Shown here piece by piece: positions 6,347-11,886 of a stretch of 11,886 bases of DNA; position 1 is the first letter of the stretch; every line of letters starts with the position of its first letter. The stretch comes from Candidatus Zhuqueibacterota bacterium. GTDB taxonomy: Bacteria > Zhuqueibacterota > Zhuqueibacteria > Residuimicrobiales > Krinioviventaceae. Both the position numbers and the translations under genes were made by a program. The notes under the pieces were generated by a model. That model was not told the origin of the DNA. It was given only the letters and a program-made list of their open reading frames with translations, and did not search any database. The stretch spans positions 1 through 11,886 of the forward strand of contig RQOI01000354.1 of assembly GCA_003854995.1 (NCBI GenBank), in the 5' to 3' direction.

Positions 6347-7483
6347 ATGATGCGCAATAAAAAGCAGCTATGGCTCTATCCATTGCTCGCCGTGGCGCTG
6401 ATGTTCAGCATGTGCACGACGGGATATGACTCTGATTATTCAAATTGGTATAATGAGAATCCGGAAGAGGATCTGCTCACCACATTGGTCAGCGAAGAGG
6501 CGACAGAGAGCGATGTTCAATCCGCTGGCGACAAATGGGATTCCTGGTATGAAGAGACCGGCGGTCCGGTTGAAACAGAGACGCCGGCAAAAGAGGACAG
6601 TCTGTCGCCCGAGTCAAATAGCGGCAAGACGGCCATTGATCGGGAAAAGCGGCTGACGATGAAGGGTGGGAATGTTCCAGAATTCCGCTCCGGAATTATC
6701 AAAGAGAAAAAAATGGCGTCGCAAAACAGAATCGAGCTCACGATTGCGAACAAGGTCCGAAAGTCGACGGATTCCGATTGGCGCGCTTTCAGCAATGCCA
6801 ACGTCAGCCTCGAGGATAACAAGAATTTGCAGATTGTCTCCATGGACCGGCAGACCGACGCCAAAGGTGAGTTCAAGATCACCCTTGCGCCGAAAGAACC
6901 TTTTATGTATTTCTCCTTTGTCCCTTTGGAAAAGGCCGGTTTTGAGCCCTATAACTATTCTGTGCCCGTCGAGGCTCTTGACCTCAATACGATCACCTTC
7001 AATCTGCAAACAGCCGAAGGCGTATGGTATAATTATCGTTACAGTTACCAGATCTATGATGTCCGACCTGTCATTGCGTCATTCATCAACATGGAAATCA
7101 ACTCCAGAACCAGGCCGGTGACGATCAATATCTATGGCACAGAATCGCGTCATCCTGTTGAAGGCGCTAAAGTCACGCTCAAAGGCACGCCGCCGACCCG
7201 GATTCGTCTCATATCGAAATATTTCAAGGATATCGATTTGCTGAAATATGCCCTGAGTGTCGCGCCGGACTATACGGTGAGCTCCGAATTCGTCTATTCA
7301 AATCTGACCGGGGCGCAAATGCGGATGTACTATCCTTATGACTATACTCTTGAGGTGAGTCATCCGGACTATTTTTTCACCGCCAAACAGGTGCAGGTGA
7401 CCGCCGATACCAAGACGGTTGATTTCTACCTTGACCGGCTCTACACGAATGCTAAAGTTGTCCAGACGAGCTCTGCGGAATGA
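6347..7483 (+). CDS. Exported, probably lipid-anchored protein of unknown function
   Basis: A 378-residue protein not matched to a named family. Residues 1-23 form an export signal (MRNKKQ, then a hydrophobic stretch ending MFSMC). Cys23 is a likely lipidation site, although Met at -1 departs from the usual Gly/Ala/Ser. Residues 24-105 are an acidic, low-complexity linker with two aromatic patches, SNWYNENP and DSWYEETG. Two beta-rich segments follow, about 127-222 (NANVSLEDN, then TDAKGEFKITLAP) and 257-364 (VEGAKVTLKG, then VTADTKTVDFYL). Each pairs a modified-loop phrase with a 'becomes/extends' strand, as in carboxypeptidase-regulatory or transthyretin-like sandwiches. The start has GGAGGG (6335-6340) 6 bases upstream; ATG 6350 is an alternative. 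It stands alone between cysK and the tmRNA. It may be a surface or periplasmic structural protein; that is inference. Confidence 0.72.
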   Translation: MMRNKKQLWLYPLLAVALMFSMCTTGYDSDYSNWYNENPEEDLLTTLVSEEATESDVQSAGDKWDSWYEETGGPVETETPAKEDSLSPESNSGKTAIDREKRLTMKGGNVPEFRSGIIKEKKMASQNRIELTIANKVRKSTDSDWRAFSNANVSLEDNKNLQIVSMDRQTDAKGEFKITLAPKEPFMYFSFVPLEKAGFEPYNYSVPVEALDLNTITFNLQTAEGVWYNYRYSYQIYDVRPVIASFINMEINSRTRPVTINIYGTESRHPVEGAKVTLKGTPPTRIRLISKYFKDIDLLKYALSVAPDYTVSSEFVYSNLTGAQMRMYYPYDYTLEVSHPDYFFTAKQVQVTADTKTVDFYLDRLYTNAKVVQTSSAE

Positions 7484-7596
7484 TGCGCGCCTGGTATTGT
7501 GCAACGCAGCACGCCTGAAGATAAAATTACTTTTACTGGTGCTTTTTTTGAAACCAATTTCACCTGCTGAATGTTTAATAAATGCGAATTAAATAG

Positions 7597-7627
7597 TTTG
7601 ATTTTTGTCACAAAATAGATATATTTG
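7597..7627 (+). promoter_or_regulatory. Putative ssrA promoter of Bacteroidetes type
   Basis: TTTG at 7597-7600 and TATATTTG at 7620-7627 are separated by 19 bases, matching the Bacteroidetes housekeeping consensus of -33 TTTG and -7 TAnnTTTG. The same bases can be read as a sigma70-like TTGATT (7598-7603), 16-base spacer and TATATT (7620-7625). Either reading starts transcription near 7632-7634, about 8-10 bases before the mature tmRNA end, which fits a short leader removed by RNase P. Confidence 0.55.
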
Positions 7628-7641
7628 TTCTTTGAGAGAAC

Positions 7642-8003
7642 GGGGACGAAACTGGTTTCGACGGGTTACGTGGTGTTAGCGGCGGCATGTCGAGGAGGTC
7701 CTGGTCACCTCGTAAATCAACCGGGAAAACAATGTAATTGCAGACAATTACAACTACGCTCTGGCTGCTTAATTGACGGCCAGCGCCCGCTTTTGGTCGT
7801 GCCCGCTGGGCTGAAAGATGGGCGTCAGATACAGCAGGATAGTCATCTGTGATACCTCGGCAGAGATGACGAAACTTGCGAGGCTGGATCGCTTGCGGTT
7901 TGTTCGACGCACCAAAAGTGATCGAGACGCAAGCGTTGAACTACACATGTAGATGCTGCTATGGCCGGTTTCTCGGACGCGGGTTCGACTCCCGCCGTCT
8001 CCA
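7642..8003 (+). ncRNA. ssrA: Transfer-messenger RNA (tmRNA)
   Basis: This RNA of about 362 bases rescues stalled ribosomes: its alanyl-tRNA-like end enters the A site, then a short internal frame adds a degradation tag. The 5' end GGGGACG (7642-7648) pairs with CGTCTCC (7996-8002) as a 7-bp acceptor stem with one G-U pair. The conserved TGGTTTCGACGGG block follows the 5' strand. The T arm is GCGGG, TTCGACT, CCCGC (7979-7995). The tag frame (7740-7772) begins at the resume codon GCA, reads ADNYNYALAA and ends in TAA; the YALAA end is the usual protease-recognition signal. Discriminator A8003 is followed by CAA, so CCA is not encoded and must be added. Length, ends and tag make this a secure call. 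Confidence 0.97.
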
Positions 8004-8014
8004 CAAAGATGCAC

Positions 8015-8046
8015 AAGCCCTGCCGAGTATGGCAGGGCTTTTTTTT
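8015..8046 (+). terminator. Intrinsic terminator of ssrA
   Basis: A perfect 10-bp GC-rich stem, AAGCCCTGCC (8015-8024) and GGCAGGGCTT (8031-8040), with a 6-base loop GAGTAT, runs into eight T (8039-8046). It lies 12 bases past the mature tmRNA 3' end and separates ssrA from the protease gene. Confidence 0.95.
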
Positions 8047-8061
8047 ATTGCCGGGCAACGG

Positions 8062-8090
8062 CTGACAGGTCAAGCCACGTCAATCATAAA
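8062..8090 (+). promoter_or_regulatory. Putative promoter of the subtilase gene
   Basis: CTGACA (8062-8067) and CATAAA (8085-8090) with a 17-base spacer lie just past the ssrA terminator, giving a start near 8097 and a leader of about 43 bases. The match is moderate. Some promoter is expected here because the strong terminator isolates the gene from ssrA. Confidence 0.3.
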
Positions 8091-8139
8091 ACCGCTGCGC
8101 CTGCAGATTTTGGCGCCTTTGTTTAATTTGGAGAGTAGA

Positions 8140-11100
8140 ATGGCTAAACGATATGCCGAACAGTTCGCTTTCATCATGCTGTTTGCAGCAACTGCCGGAT
8201 TTGCAGTGGGACCAATGAATTATGTGCCAGGTGAGGTCATCGTCAAGCTCAGGCAAAACAGAATGTCTTCATCAGCGACCAATATATCCACCCTCCAGAC
8301 AAGCCTGCAACAATACGGCGTTCAGAGCATTGAACACATTTTTTCATCGCCCACATTTTCCGAGCTTGATAATCTGTTCCTCCTCAAAACAGCAGATGAT
8401 GTTGATCCCAGACAATTAGCAGCCCGGATCAGCGATGGGGAGATCGAATACGCCCAGCCCAATTACCTCCACCGCATCACCGCGACTCCGAATGATCCCT
8501 TTATCTCGCAACAGTTTTATCTGGCGCAGATACAGGCCTATGAGGCGTGGGACTATTCCAAAGGCGCCCGCGATGTCATCATCGCCATCATCGATACGGG
8601 TGTGGATTATAATCATGCCGACCTGGCGGCCAACATCTGGAATAATGATGATGAGGTGATCGACGGCGTCGATAATGACGGCAACGGCTATGTCGATGAC
8701 ATTCGCGGCTATGATTTTGTCGACAACGTGGGCGCTGTGGCCCCGGGCGAGGATGGCGATGACGAGGATAATGATCCCATGGATTTTCACGGCCACGGCA
8801 CCAGTGTCGCCGGTTTGGCATCGGCCGTGACCAATAATGCGACCGGCATTGCCGGCGTCGGCTGGGGTTGTGCGATCATGCCGATTCGCGCGGGCTACCA
8901 GGGCAGTGACGGCAACGGCTACCTGCCGTCGACTGCCATCATCAAATCGATCTATTACGCCGCGGATAACGGCGCTGACATCATCAATGCCAGCTTTGGC
9001 GGCATCCCTGATGATTTCGCGCAGCGGGATGTGTTCCGCTATGCCTATATGAGCGGCATCGTCATTGTCAAGGCTGCCGGCAATAACAGCTCGAACATTC
9101 CCGAAACGCCGGGCAAAGAGGACTGGATTCTCAGCGTGGCGTCCGTCACCAGCAGCGATCAGAGATGCAGCTTTTCCAATTATGGTCCGTGGGTGAAAAT
9201 TTCAGCTCCGGGAACCGGCATCTATACTACCTCGCGCAATAATCGCTACTCTGCTCTTCAGGGTACATCGGTCGCTGCTCCCATGGTCGCCGGCGTCGCC
9301 GGACTGGTGAAGGCGGCGCATCCGGAGTGGTCAGCGGCGCAGGTCATGATGCATATCGTCGACACTGCCGAGAACATCGATGCGATGAATCCCGGTTACG
9401 AAGGCGAACTCGGCAAAGAGGGTCGCCTCAATGCCTTGGATGCATTGCGCACCCCTTTTCAATCGCAACCGGAACTGACCGTCAGTCGCGTGACCGTGGA
9501 AGATTTCCTCACCGGCAACGGCGATGCGCGCCTGAACAGCGGCGAGACGTGCGATCTGTTGCTGCGAATCACCAACAGATGGCACGATGCGACAAATGTC
9601 ACGCTGACATTGTCCACCGACGATCCATTGATCGGTGTGATCGCCAGCACGGCCTTCTTTGCCGTTATCCCGGGCATCGGCGCAGCGCCAAATCATGTCG
9701 ATACGAGCGATGAGTTTCGCATCAAAGTCGCTGAGAACGCCTTTCCGCATAACGTGCGCTTTAGCCTGCACATCGCGGCCGATGGCGGCTTTGAAGCGAC
9801 CATAGGCTTTCAGATCGCCATGGAGGCGCGTCTGATCTTTGTCGATGATGATGACGGCCAGCTCAATGTCGAGGATTATTATTTTTCAGCGCTCGATTCC
9901 ATCGGCATGCCTTATGATATATGGGACAGATCAACGCAGGGGAGTATCGGGGCGAGAATACGCAACTACGACATGGTCATCTGGTCCTGTGAAAGTGCCT
10001 TCCCGACTCTGGAGGTCGACGATACGGATGATTTAAAGTCATATCTGCGACAAAAAAAGAGTCTCTTCATCGCCGGGCAAAATATAGCCTGGGATCTGTG
10101 CGCGCCGCAAACGGGCGAGGATGCCGGTGCGCGCAATTATGTAAACCAATGGCGGTGCACCGGCGGCGCCTCCGCGCTTTTTTATGAAAACTATCTGCAG
10201 GCCGCATTTGAAAATGATGCCGCCAGCTATTCCCTGGTCCAGGGAGTGGCTTCGGATCCGCTCGGCGGCGACTTGAGTTTTGCCGTCTTTGAACCGCTGC
10301 GCAGCGCAGCGGAGCAATCTCGCGATGTCATCAGCACCACCAGTCACAGTACGGCGGTTTTTCAGTATCCGGATGGTCAGGTCGCGGCGACGCGCAGCGA
10401 CCGTCTCGGCAAGGTGATCAATTTTGCCTTTGGCGGTTTTGAGGCTATCGCGGATGAGAGCGCTCGCCTGACGATCATGAACAGAATAGTGTACGAGTTC
10501 ACCGGACTGCAGGTATCGGTCCCGGATCTGGTCTATGTGGATGGGCAGGTTGATGATTTTGTCGTACAAGCGCGCGTCCGGAGCAGCGCAGCGCCGGCAG
10601 CTGTTCGTCTCTACTGGCGCACGGCGGACCAGCAGCAGTTTACAGTGATTTCCATGACTGCAAGCGATTCGCTCTATCAGGCGACGATCCCGTTGCCCGC
10701 CTATGGCTCTGTGCTCGAATACGGTGTCCAGGCCGTCGCCGCATCCGGACTCTACTCACCCATCAAAATGAAGCAATTGAAAATTGTCAAGACTGCGCCG
10801 GTGGTGATGGCTGCGACCGCAAAAAAATCGAGTCTCAGCCGTCGACCTTTTGTGCAAATGACGGCCTCGCACGTCGCGCCAATCGACACGACCAGCGCGC
10901 TGGTGCTTTTTTGGAATGATGCGACGCCAGTGGACAGTCTGGCGTTGCCGCATCTCGGCGACAATGTGTTCGGCGGAGAAATTCATGGCAACTTTAAATA
11001 CATGGATTCGCTCTATTATCAGTTTGCTGTGCGCGACCATACCGCCAATCCCGCTCGTGGCGTCTCTCCGGTGTACGCCATGGTGCTCGGCGTAGAAGAT

Positions 11101-11847
11101 TTTGAATCCGGCCTGGACGACTGGCATGTCGAGGAGGGCGGCTGGGGTCTGGAGACGATGCGCAAAAGATCCGGCAGCTATTCGCTGCATGAAAGTCCGA
11201 CTGGCGATTATCCGGCGAACGCCGAATTGCTCGTCACGCTGAAACGGGGACTCGACCTGTCCGATCTGACCGATGCCACACTGTCGGTCTGGATGATGTA
11301 CGGTTTTACGCCGGGCGATGTCGGCTATGTGGAAGCCAGTCGTGATGGCGAAGCATGGTCGACGCTGGCGCAGCCCATCGAAGGTGCTGCCGGCGCTTTC
11401 TATAATGCGCAGTTTTCCTTGTGCGATTATACCGGCGCGCTGGGGAGCAAGGTCTACCTCCGTTTTCGTTTCCGTTCGGATGCGACGAGCAGCGGCCCGG
11501 GCTGGTTCATCGATGATATCAGCATTCTGCCGATTGCGACCGCTGTCGAGAGAGAGGCGACGCTGCCGCGCGAATTCTCGCTGTCGGGTAATTATCCCAA
11601 TCCGTTCAATTCCAGGACGCAGATTCGTTATGCGCTCCCCATAGAAACGCCGGTGCGTCTGGTCATCTACAACGCGCGCGGGCAGCAGGTGGTGACGCTG
11701 ATCGATAAAGAGCAGGCGGCGGGTACATTCACCGTACTCTGGGATGGTTTTGATGCCTCGGGAACTCTGGCTCCCAGCGGACTCTACTTTTACAAGCTGG
11801 ATGCCGGCGATTTTTCGGCGGTGAACAAGATGGTCCTGGTCAAATAG
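8140..11847 (+). CDS. T9SS-exported multidomain subtilisin-like serine protease
   Basis: A 1235-residue secreted S8 peptidase. Order: signal peptide (about 1-23); propeptide of the fervidolysin/I9-like type (about 28-115, YVPGEVIVKL to EYAQPNYL); catalytic domain (about 135-437) with Asp152 (IIDTG), His219 (HGHGTSVAG), oxyanion Asn315 (AAGNN) and Ser377 (GTSVAAP). An acidic Asp/Asn-rich insert at 168-213 may bind calcium. Then come a beta-rich linker domain (443-560), a Rossmann/GATase-like domain (565-788), one or two Ig-like segments (about 790-985), a MAM/jelly-roll-like carbohydrate-binding domain (987-1130) and a T9SS type A sorting domain (about 1143-1235: NYPNPFN, then SGLYFYKL, then KMVLVK). 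It probably crosses the outer membrane by T9SS and degrades extracellular protein. The start at 8140 has GGAG (8130-8133) and a signal peptide; the frame is open from 7876 only because it runs through the tmRNA gene. Confidence 0.93.
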   Translation: MAKRYAEQFAFIMLFAATAGFAVGPMNYVPGEVIVKLRQNRMSSSATNISTLQTSLQQYGVQSIEHIFSSPTFSELDNLFLLKTADDVDPRQLAARISDGEIEYAQPNYLHRITATPNDPFISQQFYLAQIQAYEAWDYSKGARDVIIAIIDTGVDYNHADLAANIWNNDDEVIDGVDNDGNGYVDDIRGYDFVDNVGAVAPGEDGDDEDNDPMDFHGHGTSVAGLASAVTNNATGIAGVGWGCAIMPIRAGYQGSDGNGYLPSTAIIKSIYYAADNGADIINASFGGIPDDFAQRDVFRYAYMSGIVIVKAAGNNSSNIPETPGKEDWILSVASVTSSDQRCSFSNYGPWVKISAPGTGIYTTSRNNRYSALQGTSVAAPMVAGVAGLVKAAHPEWSAAQVMMHIVDTAENIDAMNPGYEGELGKEGRLNALDALRTPFQSQPELTVSRVTVEDFLTGNGDARLNSGETCDLLLRITNRWHDATNVTLTLSTDDPLIGVIASTAFFAVIPGIGAAPNHVDTSDEFRIKVAENAFPHNVRFSLHIAADGGFEATIGFQIAMEARLIFVDDDDGQLNVEDYYFSALDSIGMPYDIWDRSTQGSIGARIRNYDMVIWSCESAFPTLEVDDTDDLKSYLRQKKSLFIAGQNIAWDLCAPQTGEDAGARNYVNQWRCTGGASALFYENYLQAAFENDAASYSLVQGVASDPLGGDLSFAVFEPLRSAAEQSRDVISTTSHSTAVFQYPDGQVAATRSDRLGKVINFAFGGFEAIADESARLTIMNRIVYEFTGLQVSVPDLVYVDGQVDDFVVQARVRSSAAPAAVRLYWRTADQQQFTVISMTASDSLYQATIPLPAYGSVLEYGVQAVAASGLYSPIKMKQLKIVKTAPVVMAATAKKSSLSRRPFVQMTASHVAPIDTTSALVLFWNDATPVDSLALPHLGDNVFGGEIHGNFKYMDSLYYQFAVRDHTANPARGVSPVYAMVLGVEDFESGLDDWHVEEGGWGLETMRKRSGSYSLHESPTGDYPANAELLVTLKRGLDLSDLTDATLSVWMMYGFTPGDVGYVEASRDGEAWSTLAQPIEGAAGAFYNAQFSLCDYTGALGSKVYLRFRFRSDATSSGPGWFIDDISILPIATAVEREATLPREFSLSGNYPNPFNSRTQIRYALPIETPVRLVIYNARGQQVVTLIDKEQAAGTFTVLWDGFDASGTLAPSGLYFYKLDAGDFSAVNKMVLVK

Positions 11848-11853
11848 AGCCCA

Positions 11854-11886
11854 TTGTACCTGACGGCACCTTGTACCTGGCGGCAC
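11854..11886 (+). repeat. 17-bp tandem repeat at the window edge
   Basis: Seven bases after the protease stop, TTGTACCTGACGGCACC (11854-11870) is followed directly by TTGTACCTGGCGGCAC (11871-11886), identical over 15 of 16 bases. The second copy is cut by the end of the window, so the true copy number is unknown. It does not form a hairpin with a T-run and so is not an obvious terminator. Confidence 0.55.

Noticed and set aside
7519..7560. Possible terminator after the lipoprotein gene (GCAC and GTGC before a run of T)
   Set aside because: Only four outer pairs close a loop of more than 20 bases, with an AT-only inner stem; too weak to call.
7876..8139. N-terminal extension of the subtilase reading frame
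   Set aside because: It runs through the 3' part of the tmRNA and its terminator; the ATG at 8140 has a ribosome site and a signal peptide.
10756..11886. 376-codon open frame on the minus strand
   Set aside because: It is antisense to the clearly recognisable subtilase C-terminal domains, is rich in Arg, His and Ile as expected of a GC-biased shadow frame, and is open at the window edge.
1..11886. CRISPR array, transposase, phage or defence module
   Set aside because: No regular repeat-spacer pattern, transposase motif, terminal inverted repeat pair or phage protein was seen on either strand.

Overview
The window looks like chromosomal DNA from a bacterium of the Fibrobacteres-Chlorobi-Bacteroidetes (FCB) superphylum, probably an uncultured or candidate-phylum member (KSB1, Calditrichota or Ignavibacteria-like). 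The evidence is: (i) a large secreted subtilase ending in a type IX secretion (T9SS) C-terminal sorting domain with the NYPNPFN signature; (ii) a tmRNA tag, ADNYNYALAA, closest by memory to the Chlorobium tag; (iii) a promoter-like element before the tmRNA that fits the Bacteroidetes -33 TTTG / -7 TAnnTTTG pattern. The exact phylum cannot be fixed from sequence reading alone.

Layout. 89-840 (+): a secreted tetrahaem cytochrome c and a small CPXCG zinc-ribbon-like protein, probably co-transcribed from a promoter at about 23-51. 898-2073 (+): an exported GH172/DUF2961 glycoside hydrolase. 2074-2295: GC-rich, no convincing gene. 2296-3105 (-): glucosamine-6-phosphate deaminase NagB, whose upstream region is dense in dyad symmetry (9-bp and 11-bp inverted repeats and an AAGCGCTT core). 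3359-6184 (+): four closely spaced genes, namely a GIY-YIG nuclease-like protein, the rRNA methyltransferase RsmE, a tropinone-reductase-like SDR and cysteine synthase CysK. 6347-7483 (+): an exported, probably lipid-anchored protein of unknown function with two beta-sandwich-like segments. 7642-8003 (+): the tmRNA gene ssrA, followed by a strong intrinsic terminator. 8140-11847 (+): a 1235-residue multidomain S8 protease for T9SS export. The last 33 bases begin a 17-bp tandem repeat cut by the window edge.

How the genes fit together. The window mixes housekeeping functions (ssrA, rsmE, cysK, nagB) with envelope and secreted functions (cytochrome, GH172, lipoprotein, T9SS subtilase), as expected of a free-living degrader of polysaccharides and proteins. 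GH172 and NagB could both serve carbohydrate use, but they are convergent and share no visible regulation. I do not see a defence system, CRISPR array, transposon or phage module. The points most worth a second look are the tmRNA and its promoter, the architecture of the subtilase, and the nagB upstream symmetry elements.
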